Source: CAYMLL01 sp964390645 (GTDB lineage Bacteria > Planctomycetota > UBA8108). Taken from it: 17,855 nt of DNA. The stretch's first letter is position 1, and the number at the start of each line of letters is the position of its first letter. Made by a program: the position numbers and the translations under genes. Positions 1 through 8,151 of the stretch are shown here, piece by piece. The notes under the pieces were generated by a model. That model did no database searches, was not told where the DNA came from, and was given only the letters and a program-made list of their open reading frames with translations. The stretch is from the NCBI GenBank assembly GCA_964390645.1, contig CAYMLL010000154.1, positions 1 to 17,855 of the forward strand. The letters run 5' to 3'.

Positions 1-2688
1 ACGATTAAATCGTATCGCGGCGGGAATCAGCCTCCCGAAACGTCCTCCGGCGCCCCCGCCTACCCCCGCGCCCCCCCCGTCACGGAGCGCGCGCGCCCCG
101 GGTGCCGCACCCGGCAGCGCGCCCCTCACGGCGTCGACTGCAGCCGGGCCGACGCCATCGGTCAGGCGGTCCAGAGCCGGCATCGCGCGGGAGCCGGACG
201 GGGAGGCGAGCTCCTCGAGCAGCCCCGCGACGGAAAGCGCCGTGAGGTCGCGAGGCTCCGCAGCGGACTTCGCGCTGACGGCGGGTGCGTCCCGCCGCTC
301 ATCGCCGCCGCGATAGACGATTCGCCAGATACGGCCACGGTGGCGATCCCGGCCCGGATGCGTCAGCGGCACCTCGTAGTGGCCGATGATGCGGTTGTAG
401 AAGTCGGCAACCCAGAGCGCACCGTCAGGCCCGACCTGCAGGTCGACCGGGCGGAACCACGGATCGCCCGCGACCAGAAAATCGGACTCCTCCCGGGCCC
501 GCACGCTGGCTCCGCTGCGGTGAAGGGTGTTGCGATTGATGCGGCACGCGGTGACGTTGCCGTGAAAGACGCTGCTGCCGTAGACGGGCGGAAAGCTGGT
601 GGCCTCGCCGAGGGCGATGCCGCAGAGGGCGGTCGACCCGTGCTGGTGCTCCATGACGCGCGGCACGAAGCCCAGCCCGTCGTGCGGAGCCCCGAAGGAC
701 TCCGAGTAGCCTCCCGCGATCAGCATCGTGATCGGCCTGGTATGGCAGTCCGCCGTGAAGATGTCACCGTGGCGGTCGAAGGTCAGACCGAAGGGGTTCA
801 CTTGACCGAAGGTGTAGTGCTCGATGCGCGAGCCATCGATGCGGAAGCGAAAGGTGTTGCCGGACTGCATACGCACCTGATGACCGTCACGACCCGAGAC
901 CGTGCTGACGTTGCTGAAGCCGTGACAGGCGTAGACCCAGCCGTCCGGCCCGCGCGTGAAGGCGTTGCACATGCCGTGCTGGTCGCGCTCGTAGCCGAAG
1001 GGGCCGTAGAGGACCTCGCGCCGGTCGGCTCGCCCGTCACCGTCGGTGTCACGCAGACGCCAGATATTCGGGATGCTCCAGCAGATCACGCCGTCCTCGC
1101 AGGGGTAGAGGCCGATCGGGATGTTGAGGCCGTCGGCGAAGGTGGTGACACGGTCAGCGCGCCCGTCACCGTCGGCATCCTCGAGCACCTTGATCGTGTC
1201 ACGCCCCTCACGATCCGCCGGGGCTGCGAACGGGTACTCGACGGAGCTGCTGACCCAGAGCCGTCCCCTGGCGTCGAAGGCGAGGTTCATCGGCTTCGCG
1301 ATGTCCGGCTCGGCGACGAAGAGCTGTGCCTCGAACCCGGGAGGCAGGACGAAGGTGCGTCGCTCGGCCTCCGGATCGAGCGGCTCCGTGCCGCGCACGT
1401 GGCCTGCGAAGATCCCGGTGCCCGCGACGTGCGCCGGCGAGCTCCGACGCGCCGGACGCAGAGCGGCGAGCTCCGCGTCGCCGACCGTCCGCGGCCTGTT
1501 GATCAACACCGAGGTGCCGAGCTTGTTGCCGACGACGATGTCCGCGTAGCCGTCGCCGCTGACGTCACCGACGACCAGCTGGGTTCCGACTCCGCAACGT
1601 TTTTCGATCAGCCGGGGCTCGAACTCGACGCCGCCGTCGCCACGCAAGGTGCGAAACCAGTAGAGCACCGCAAGCTGATGAGAGCCCGGGTCACCGCCGC
1701 CGTGGGCGAAGTAGCGCTTTCCCGTGACGAGGTCCTTGACGCCGTCGCGGTCGATGTCGACGAGAGCGAGCGCGTGCATCTGCGAGATGCTGAGCCCCCA
1801 GGGGCTGTCCGCCGACCGTGCCGTCAGAATGTCGTGACGCACGAAGGAGACCTTGCCACCGTCGCGCCGCTGCTCGAACCACGCCAGCCCGTACCCGTGA
1901 GCGTTCTGAACCGACACGACGTCGTTGTCACCGTCGCCGTCGATATCGTACGCGAACATCTGCGCGCCACCCGCCTCGGCGAAGCGCACCGCATGGAAGC
2001 GGAAGAGCTCGCCCTTCGTCGGCGTCTGCTCCCACCAGCCGCTCGTCTCGAGGAGATCGAGGCGGCCGTCCCCGTCGACATCCCCGACCCCGAGGCCGTG
2101 CGTGAACCGCCCGAAGCCCCGCGCCGGCGTGATCGGCGTGAAGGTCCAGCGCTCCGTGGGTGCCTTCCACACCGGCTCTGCGTAGCCGAAGGCGCCGGCA
2201 CGGACGCAGACCAGCTCCGGCCGCCCGTCACCGGTGATGTCGACCAGCTCGGGCGACTCGTTGCCGACGTCGTCGATCGCGGCGTGCTTCTTCCAGAGGC
2301 CATCGACACGTCCGGGGTTCTCGAACCAGTGCGCGGTATTGCCCGGCATGCCGATCGCGAGGATGTCCGGACGCCGGTCGCCGTTGAAGTCGTGAGCGTA
2401 GGTGAAGAAGAACTCCGAGTACGCCTTGATCGGCACCGCCGATTGGGACGCGTAAGCGTGACGCTCGCGAAACGACGGACCGGAGTACCAGTGTGGTCCG
2501 GAGACGACGTCGTTGTCGCCGTCGCCGTCGACGTCGACAAAGCAGGCGCCCTCGCTGAAGAACTCCTCACTGAGCACGAGCCGGTCGAAGGAGATCGACC
2601 GGCCATCGGCGCAGATGCTCGACGACAAGAAGAAAAGCACGCCCGCAGGAGCGAGGCAGCGAGAAAGGAGCAAGGTCGGAGTCCTCAC
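1..2688 (-). CDS. FG-GAP/VCBS repeat plus PVC-type membrane-bound dehydrogenase, partial (C-terminus off the left edge)
   Basis: I read this frame without a stop from a GTG at 2688-2686 to base 1 (896 codons); an in-frame TGA lies upstream of the GTG. Residues 1-29 form a signal peptide (RTPTLLLSR, then VLFFLSSSICADG). Residues about 50-400 hold at least seven FG-GAP/VCBS Ca-binding repeats, for example FVDVDGDGDNDVV (50-62) and LVDIDRDGVKDLV. From about residue 437 (VLPPGFEAQLFVAEP) to about 795 it matches the beta-propeller of planctomycete putative membrane-bound dehydrogenases, with the hallmark ALWVADFYNRIIGHYEVPLT at 757-776. The last 100 residues turn Ala/Gly-rich and may begin a HEAT region. 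In this family a CxxCH haem domain often follows; none is seen within the window. It is probably exported and its substrate is unknown. No clear ribosome-binding site precedes the GTG, so a nearby alternative start is possible. Confidence 0.9.
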   Translation of the reverse strand, partial: MRTPTLLLSRCLAPAGVLFFLSSSICADGRSISFDRLVLSEEFFSEGACFVDVDGDGDNDVVSGPHWYSGPSFRERHAYASQSAVPIKAYSEFFFTYAHDFNGDRRPDILAIGMPGNTAHWFENPGRVDGLWKKHAAIDDVGNESPELVDITGDGRPELVCVRAGAFGYAEPVWKAPTERWTFTPITPARGFGRFTHGLGVGDVDGDGRLDLLETSGWWEQTPTKGELFRFHAVRFAEAGGAQMFAYDIDGDGDNDVVSVQNAHGYGLAWFEQRRDGGKVSFVRHDILTARSADSPWGLSISQMHALALVDIDRDGVKDLVTGKRYFAHGGGDPGSHQLAVLYWFRTLRGDGGVEFEPRLIEKRCGVGTQLVVGDVSGDGYADIVVGNKLGTSVLINRPRTVGDAELAALRPARRSSPAHVAGTGIFAGHVRGTEPLDPEAERRTFVLPPGFEAQLFVAEPDIAKPMNLAFDARGRLWVSSSVEYPFAAPADREGRDTIKVLEDADGDGRADRVTTFADGLNIPIGLYPCEDGVICWSIPNIWRLRDTDGDGRADRREVLYGPFGYERDQHGMCNAFTRGPDGWVYACHGFSNVSTVSGRDGHQVRMQSGNTFRFRIDGSRIEHYTFGQVNPFGLTFDRHGDIFTADCHTRPITMLIAGGYSESFGAPHDGLGFVPRVMEHQHGSTALCGIALGEATSFPPVYGSSVFHGNVTACRINRNTLHRSGASVRAREESDFLVAGDPWFRPVDLQVGPDGALWVADFYNRIIGHYEVPLTHPGRDRHRGRIWRIVYRGGDERRDAPAVSAKSAAEPRDLTALSVAGLLEELASPSGSRAMPALDRLTDGVGPAAVDAVRGALPGAAPGARALRDGGGAGVGGGAGGRFGRLIPAAIRFNR

Positions 2689-2844
2689 CGGCGGTTGCGG
2701 TTGATCGGCTCATCGTATCACGAGTCGGCGGACGTAAGGAGAGTCGGGAAGGCGCAGCCTCGCGGGGAAGGGACAGGGGAGAAGGGATCGGCCGCGGAGC
2801 TCGACGAACAGCCGCACCGAGCGGAGGTCGACGGTTGCGGCTTC

Positions 2845-4563
2845 TCAGTCGCGCCCGCGCAGCATTCTCCAGCCGCACTCCTTCACCAGCGGGCCGATCG
2901 CCGGGCCGACCGACATCGACTCCTCGTAGAAACCGGTGCGAAAGTCGTACGCGGGAATGATGTACCCGAGCTGGTCGTTCGCCAGACCGACGATCATCCT
3001 CGGGTAGCCGGTCATCTTCTCGAGCAGCTCGAAGGAGATCTCGGGCAGCAGCTCCCCGGGGATGGTGAGCAGCTCGGCATCGCCCAGGCGCAGGTGGAAC
3101 ATCTCGGTGACCAGGCGACCGCGGACCTCCGGACGGCGTCCGGGATACAGGCGCTGGAAAGCGATGAAGCGCAGGTTGGTGACCGGCACCTCGAGGCGCT
3201 CGCGCTCGAAACCCAGAGCGTCGGTGACGGAGGGCGTCGCAATCTCCAGCAGGCTCTCGACCTCCGCGGCGAGCCTCTCTCCCTTTGCCTTCGCCTGCTC
3301 GTGGGTACGCGCCCGCGTGTCGCCGGAGACCATGCCGCCGAGGGCGCCGTTGAGGAAGACCGCCTGTGCACCGGTGCGCTCGCGCAGTCCGTCGCAGAGG
3401 TAGCCGGGAAAGTCGGCGGTGATCTCCTCGTCGCCCTTCGAGATCCCCTCCACGTGGCAGGCGAAATGCACGAGCGTGACGATCGGCTCATCCTCGCCGT
3501 CGAGGGCCTGGACGCAGGCGATCTGGGGATCGACGAGACCGGGATTGCGCGCGTTGCGAAAGAGCCCCTCGACACGCGCGCCACGCAGCGAGAGATCTCT
3601 CGACGCCATGCGCAGCCGGGCGACGGGTCTCTCGTTCCCCAGCGCCGCGAGCACGCCCTCCACGACCCGCTGCTGGATGCTCTCGACGAAGGCCTTCGGG
3701 TAGGAGCCGTAGATGCCGATGCTGTCCGGCGCCGCGTGATTGTGTGACATGGCGAAGAGCAGGTGGTCGATTCCGCTCTCGCGCAGCTTCGCCTCGATCG
3801 GGTCGACCTCGCTCTTCAGCATGCCGAAGAGGTCTGCGCCGACGACCGCCACCCGCATCCCCCCGCGAGAGAACACCGCGCACCGCGCCTTGAGCGGCGT
3901 GACGATCCGCAGCAGCTTCGGGTAGGTCTCCATGGTCGGCGAGATGTCGATCTCGGCGGCTCCGGCGGACAGTCGCGAGACGGAGGGCGCCCGCGCCGTC
4001 ACCCTGCGGGCGCCCTGGACGAGATGGCGCAGGTCGACGCGTCGTCGCGCGCCGGAGTGCACGCGCGGCCAGCCGTGCGGAAAGTGTGCCACACCGATCG
4101 TGCGCAGTCGCGAGTCGAGCGTGAAACGCACGCCCTTCTCGGAGTAGTCGACGACGTGCTGCCCGGAGGGAAGCGTCAGATGATACCCGGGGGCGCCGAG
4201 CCTCCCTCGCAGCGCGTCGAGGTCCCCGTATCCCTGCGGCACGCTGACGGTCTCGATCGTGCCGACCCGACCACCGGCGGCTGTCTCGCCCTGCAGGTGG
4301 ATCGCATCGAAGCGTCCGGGGAAGCCCGGCGCGGCATAGAGCATCTTCCACGCGTACCACTCGGCCTCGTGGGCGGGCTCTCCGAGCACGGCCCGCACCC
4401 TGTCGACCGTCGTCACGCCCGGCACGACGCCACGGTAGTCGAGCGTCCGCGGCGGTGCGTCCTTCCTCGGCCGGCCCTTTACCGACTGCGCGCTCAGCGT
4501 CGATACGCAGAGCAGCGGAATCGCCAGGCTCGCCACAAACCTCCGCTGGCGGATCGAGATCAT
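2845..4563 (-). CDS. Exported BamE-like / neutral ceramidase-like protein
   Basis: 572 residues from ATG 4563, chosen because it opens a clean signal peptide (ISIRQRRFVASLAIPLLCVSTLSAQ). The frame extends to 4680, but those residues look non-coding. Residues about 41-165 contain two GVTTVDRVRAVLGEP / LDALRGRLGAP type elements, like the BamE/SmpA fold. From about residue 199 (SAGAAEIDISPT) to the end it resembles neutral/alkaline ceramidases, which cleave the N-acyl bond of sphingolipids with a zinc site. Likely zinc ligands are H274 and H276 (SHNHAAPD) and a His in HFACH (366 or 370). The segment where ceramidases carry the nucleophile Ser (GDVSP-like) reads NGALGGMVSGD here, so ceramide hydrolysis is not assured. 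It lies 156 bp upstream of the dehydrogenase gene on the same strand and could share its transcript. Start region and hydrolase type are inferred. Confidence 0.83.
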   Translation of the reverse strand: MISIRQRRFVASLAIPLLCVSTLSAQSVKGRPRKDAPPRTLDYRGVVPGVTTVDRVRAVLGEPAHEAEWYAWKMLYAAPGFPGRFDAIHLQGETAAGGRVGTIETVSVPQGYGDLDALRGRLGAPGYHLTLPSGQHVVDYSEKGVRFTLDSRLRTIGVAHFPHGWPRVHSGARRRVDLRHLVQGARRVTARAPSVSRLSAGAAEIDISPTMETYPKLLRIVTPLKARCAVFSRGGMRVAVVGADLFGMLKSEVDPIEAKLRESGIDHLLFAMSHNHAAPDSIGIYGSYPKAFVESIQQRVVEGVLAALGNERPVARLRMASRDLSLRGARVEGLFRNARNPGLVDPQIACVQALDGEDEPIVTLVHFACHVEGISKGDEEITADFPGYLCDGLRERTGAQAVFLNGALGGMVSGDTRARTHEQAKAKGERLAAEVESLLEIATPSVTDALGFERERLEVPVTNLRFIAFQRLYPGRRPEVRGRLVTEMFHLRLGDAELLTIPGELLPEISFELLEKMTGYPRMIVGLANDQLGYIIPAYDFRTGFYEESMSVGPAIGPLVKECGWRMLRGRD

Positions 4564-4783
4564 GGTGGTGCTCGCGGACTCTCTTCGATCGGGTGAGCGG
4601 ACCGATGCCCGCGACCCGGGAGATGCTACGCGCAGGGAATCGACCTTTCCAGGGTCTTGGCGACGGCGCTTGCGCGACAATCCGCCGCGATATCACCGAG
4701 GCTCCTTTTGCACCGGCTCACGAGGTCCCTTAGCATGAACCGCCGTCTCGGACACGCGTCCCGATATCTCAGGAGTCTCCGAC
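4564..4783. promoter_or_regulatory. Divergent intergenic region
   Basis: These 220 bases separate the start of the minus-strand ceramidase-like gene from the plus-strand selenoprotein candidate, so promoters for both should lie here. I could not pick convincing -35/-10 boxes in either direction. The only clear signal is the ribosome-binding site at 4771-4775. Confidence 0.4.
4771..4775 (+). promoter_or_regulatory. Ribosome-binding site of the selenoprotein candidate
   Basis: AGGAG lies 8 bases before ATG 4784. It fixes the start of the reading frame that contains the in-frame TGA and shows that the upstream 85-codon part is a translated gene start, not a chance ORF. Confidence 0.75.
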
Positions 4784-5956
4784 ATGAGTCCTCGATCCAT
4801 CGCTCTGGCGAGCTGGTGTTGCGTCCTCCTGTCCGTCGGCGCCGCGCCGACCTCTCTGGCGGACGGCCTCTCGCGATCGGGGTTCCAGCGACTCCACAAG
4901 AACCTCCGCCCGTCGCCGAGCGCGGCCTGGCGCAGCATCCCGTGGAAGATCTCCCTGCTGGACGCGCAGCGCGTCGCCGCCGATCGCAAGAAGCCGATCT
5001 TCATCTGGGCGATGGACGGTCACCCGCTCGGCTGCACGTGAAACAACGGCGTGCTCGACCGTGAGTCGACCTTCGCCGAGCCCGGGATCGTCCGCATGCT
5101 GAAGACCCGCTTCGTCCCCGTGGCCATCGACCAGGCCTACCAGCGCCGCCAGAAGGACACCGAGGGCGACTTCTATCGCAAGATCGCCGGCCAGGGGCCT
5201 CGAAGCGACTTCCGCTCGACGACGCAGGGCTTCTACATCGCGACGGCGGCGGGAAAGCTGCTTCTCTACAACAACAACCGAGACCCGCAGAAGGTCCGAC
5301 GCCTGATGGAGAAGAAGCTCGCGGCCTTCCAGTCCAGTGGCGCCAGCCGCGAGAGCGTCGCGGCGATCGAGAGGCGAAAGCGGGACCCGCGCTACGATGT
5401 CCGACCGCCGCAAGGCGGGCTCGTCGTACGGGTGCGAGCGCGCGTTCTCGGAGGCTACGAGCCCACGAGCGACCGCTGGAGGAGCATCTTCCAGAGCGCC
5501 CTCTCTCGCGACAACCTGTGGATCAGCGCCGACGAGCACCAGGCGCTCGCGAAGGGCTCCTTCCCCGGAAGTCTCGCGAAGCGCATCGCGCGCTTCCATC
5601 TCGTCGACAACACGCGCGGCGAGCCGCCGATGTGGAAGGCGAAGGAGATCCGCGACCTCGACATCCGGCTGAAGAACGGCGAGCTGAGCGGCAAGGCGCG
5701 ACTGCAAACGGACGATGACAAGCGCGGCTACGAGGCGCAGCTTCGCGGTGTCGTCGAGACCCGCCAGGGCAAGGTGACGCGGCTCGACATCGTCGCTCTC
5801 GGTGACTTCCGGGGCGAAGGTACCTACACGCGAGGCGCGCCGAAGGGCCGCTTCCCGCTCGCGGTCGCCTTCGAGCTCGCGGACGGCAAGGACGTGGCGG
5901 ACGGAGTCCCTCCGCAAGGCTCGCGGGGCTGGGTACCCGGGTACCTGCGTCCGTAG
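4784..5956 (+). CDS. Exported thioredoxin-like selenoprotein candidate, Sec at codon 86 (TGA 5039-5041)
   Basis: Read as one gene of 390 residues with TGA 5039-5041 as selenocysteine; taken literally it splits into 4784-5041 and a frame from GTG 5051. Both halves share one frame, and no other stop occurs before the TAG at 5954-5956. Residues 1-27 are a signal peptide (IALASWCCVLLSVGAAPTSLA). Residues about 58-190 follow the thioredoxin-like (Thioredoxin_7) plan: helix DAQRVAADRKK, strand PIFIWAMDG, active site PLGCT-U-NNG, then a helix and strand MLKTRFVPVAID. The redox motif is Cys84-Thr-Sec86. A hairpin fitting a bacterial SECIS starts six bases after the TGA. The region after about residue 200 (LVVRVRARVLGGYE onward) is a second domain I do not recognise. 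Redox activity outside the cytoplasm is inferred. The sulfatase gene follows 136 bp downstream on the same strand. The alternative is a nonsense-mutated pseudogene, disfavoured by the intact downstream frame. Confidence 0.75.
5039..5077 (+). promoter_or_regulatory. Putative bacterial SECIS element (UGA plus hairpin)
   Basis: The TGA is at 5039-5041. Lower stem: GGCG 5048-5051 pairs with CGCC 5074-5077. Upper stem: TCGAC 5055-5059 pairs with GTCGA 5065-5069. The apical loop 5060-5064 is CGTGA, with G at +20 and U at +21 after the TGA. An internal loop (TGC opposite CCTT) separates the two stems. Known bacterial SECIS elements have a small apical loop with a G, often GU, roughly 16-37 bases after the UGA, as in E. 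coli fdhF. The pairing was found by eye; folding energy was not computed. Confidence 0.65.
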
Positions 5957-6092
5957 CCACGCCAGTCGCACAGTGAAGCGAGCCCGACGAAAAGCCCTGG
6001 CGGCCCGGAAAGGTCGGTGACGACGCCGCACCGCAGCCATTACGATGCGGCGGGCTCTCGAAGAAACCCTCTGCGAGGAAGGAACCGACGCG

Positions 6093-8033
6093 ATGCATCT
6101 CAGGCTCTCTACTCTGCTGCTGCTGTCGACGACCGCAGCCCGCTTGCCGGCGGCTGACCTGCCGAACATCCTGTGGATCACCTCCGAGGACCACGGTCCG
6201 GAGATGGGCTGCTACGGCGACGACTTCGCGACGACCCCGCACGTCGACGCGCTGGCAAGAAAGGGGATGCTCTTCGAGCTAGCGTGGTCTTCCGCGCCGG
6301 TCTGCGCGCCCGCTCGCACGACGATCATCACCGGGCTCTACCCTCCGTCCTTCGGCGGACAGCACATGCGCAGCATGGTGAAGCTACCGGACTCCCTCCG
6401 GCTCTATCCGTCCTACCTGCGCGAGGCCGGCTACTACTGCACGAACAGCTCGAAGGAGGACTACAACGTCCAGGCACGGGAGAAGGGGTGGCACGAATCC
6501 TCGCGCCGAGCGCACTACCGCAAGCGACGCGACGGACAGCCGTTCTTCGCCATCTTCAACTCGACGGTCAGCCACGAGAGCCGGGTCCGAGCTCGACCAC
6601 ACCGCGCCGAGCACGATCCCGCCAGGGTCCGCGTACCTGCGTACCACCCCGACAACGCGGAGTCGCGGCAGGACTGGGCCCAGTACTACGACGTCGTGAC
6701 GCGAGCCGACGCGATCGCGGGCAAGCACCTCGCCGACCTCGACAAGGCCGGGCTGAGCGACGATACGATCGGCTTCTACTACGGCGACCACGGCTCCGGC
6801 TTGTCGCGCAGCAAGCGCTGGACCTACAACTCGGGCCTCGCGGTCCCGCTCGTCGTCTTCTTCCCGAAGCGGTGGGAGCACCTGGCGCCGAAGGAGTACA
6901 GCACGGGCGGCAGGAGCGACCGTCTGGTGGGCTTCGTCGACCTCGCCCCGACGCTCCTGAGCCTCGCCGGCGTCGAGCCGCCGGAGACGATGCAGGGTCA
7001 CGCGTTCGCCGGCGAGCACCAGCGGGAGAAGCCGCGGTACATGTTCGGCTTTCGCGGACGCATGGACGAGCGCTACGACTTCATCCGCACGGTCACCGAC
7101 GGTCGCTACGAGTACATCCGCAACTACAACCCGCACTTCTTCTACGGCCAGCACGTCAACTACAACTTCGTGACCCCGTCGACCGCCGCGTGGAAGCGTG
7201 ACCACGACGCCGGCAAGCTGAACGAGGCGCAGTCGCGGTTCTGGGGGCTGAAGCCGGCCGAGGAGCTCTACGATCTCCGGGCGGACCCCGACGAGGTCAA
7301 CAACCTCGCCGCGTCACCGGAGCACGCGCAGAAGCTCAGGGAGCTCCGCAAGGCCCAGCAGGACTGGTGTCGCCGCATCCGCGACGTGGGCTTCCTGCCG
7401 GAAGGGGAAATCCACAGCCGCTCGGCGGGAACGACGCCCTACGAGATGGCGCGCGACGACGGCAAGTACCCCTTCGACCGGATCTTCGCGGCCGCGGACG
7501 TCGCGACGAGGCGCGCCGCCGACGCGCTCCCCGTCCTCAAGAAGCACCTCCGGGACTCCGACAGCGCGGTTCGCTACTGGGGCGCGGTCGGCATCCTCAA
7601 CCGGGGAGCCGACGCCGTCGCCGCGTCGGTCGACGAGCTCGGCCTGGCGCTCGAGGACGACTCGCCGTACGTACGCGTCGTCGCGGGCTACGCGCTCGGC
7701 AAGCACGGCAGCCCGGCCGAGCAGCGTCGCGGCACCGACTGTCTCGTCGAGGTGGCACCGTGGACGGAGGGCGTCAGCGTCTTCGTCTCCATGGCAGCCT
7801 TGAACGCCATCGACAAGCTCGACCGCAAGGCGGCCTACGCGCTCGGCGCCATCAAGGCCTTCCCGAACGCGGCCAGCGGCGGCGGGCGCTCTCCCCACGG
7901 ACGCTACAACGGCTACGTCGGACGGCTGCTGCAGAAGACGCTGGGCGATCTCGACGCCGCAACGTCCTCCGGACAGGGCAAGCAGCGCAAGCGAAAGCAG
8001 CAGCAGCGGAAGAAGAAAACAAAGAAGGCATGA
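6093..8033 (+). CDS. Exported type I sulfatase with HEAT-like C-terminal region and basic tail
   Basis: 646 residues from ATG 6093, with GAGGAAGGAA 8 bases upstream and a signal peptide (MHLRLSTLLLLSTTAARLPAA). The frame's earlier start at 6045 would place 16 hydrophilic residues ahead of it. Arylsulfatase-fold motifs: LPNILWITSEDHGPEMGCYGDD near the N-terminus with metal ligands around D33; C71-A-P-A-R75, the type I CxPxR site where Cys is oxidised to formylglycine; and YYGDHG at 230-235 with metal ligands D232 and H233. It should hydrolyse sulfate esters or N-sulfates of polysaccharides or glycosaminoglycan-like glycans outside the cytoplasm; the exact substrate cannot be read from the sequence. 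Residues about 460-540 look like HEAT repeats (VLKKHLRDSDSAVRYWGAVG), an arrangement known in planctomycete sulfatases. The last ~25 residues are Lys/Arg/Gln-rich. Maturation needs a formylglycine-generating enzyme, which is not in this window. Confidence 0.94.
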   Translation: MHLRLSTLLLLSTTAARLPAADLPNILWITSEDHGPEMGCYGDDFATTPHVDALARKGMLFELAWSSAPVCAPARTTIITGLYPPSFGGQHMRSMVKLPDSLRLYPSYLREAGYYCTNSSKEDYNVQAREKGWHESSRRAHYRKRRDGQPFFAIFNSTVSHESRVRARPHRAEHDPARVRVPAYHPDNAESRQDWAQYYDVVTRADAIAGKHLADLDKAGLSDDTIGFYYGDHGSGLSRSKRWTYNSGLAVPLVVFFPKRWEHLAPKEYSTGGRSDRLVGFVDLAPTLLSLAGVEPPETMQGHAFAGEHQREKPRYMFGFRGRMDERYDFIRTVTDGRYEYIRNYNPHFFYGQHVNYNFVTPSTAAWKRDHDAGKLNEAQSRFWGLKPAEELYDLRADPDEVNNLAASPEHAQKLRELRKAQQDWCRRIRDVGFLPEGEIHSRSAGTTPYEMARDDGKYPFDRIFAAADVATRRAADALPVLKKHLRDSDSAVRYWGAVGILNRGADAVAASVDELGLALEDDSPYVRVVAGYALGKHGSPAEQRRGTDCLVEVAPWTEGVSVFVSMAALNAIDKLDRKAAYALGAIKAFPNAASGGGRSPHGRYNGYVGRLLQKTLGDLDAATSSGQGKQRKRKQQQRKKKTKKA

Positions 8034-8108
8034 TCCGCAGGTCGCGCCGAGGCTGACAGAAGACGTCAGGGATCTTGCCCCTCACCGCCAGGGAGCAGGG
8101 ACGCTCTC

Positions 8109-8132
8109 GAGCCGCGAAAGCGCGGGAGGCTC
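8109..8132. terminator. Possible bidirectional terminator hairpin
   Basis: CCGCG 8112-8116 and CGCGG 8121-8125 pair around an AAAG loop, and flanking GAG 8109-8111 can pair with CTC 8130-8132 across a small bulge. It lies between the convergent sulfatase and ARPP-1 genes. There is no T-tract on either side, so intrinsic termination is uncertain. Confidence 0.35.
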
Positions 8133-8151
8133 CTGACACCTTCTCCCCGCC

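Noticed and set aside
340..3747. Plus-strand open frame of 1135 codons
   Set aside because: It is codon-aligned antisense to the FG-GAP/dehydrogenase gene and runs on across the ceramidase-like gene. Its protein has no signal peptide or recognisable domain, only Val/Asp/Arg/Ala-rich sequence mirroring the VDVDGDGD repeats.
3488..4696. Minus-strand open frame of 402 codons inside the ceramidase-like gene
   Set aside because: It overlaps the ceramidase-like gene in another frame and gives a low-complexity Arg/Ala-rich protein, typical of GC-rich shadow frames.
4769..6181. Minus-strand open frame of 470 codons opposite the selenoprotein candidate
   Set aside because: No ribosome-binding site, signal or motif. 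The plus strand has a strong ribosome-binding site, a signal peptide and a thioredoxin-like fold.
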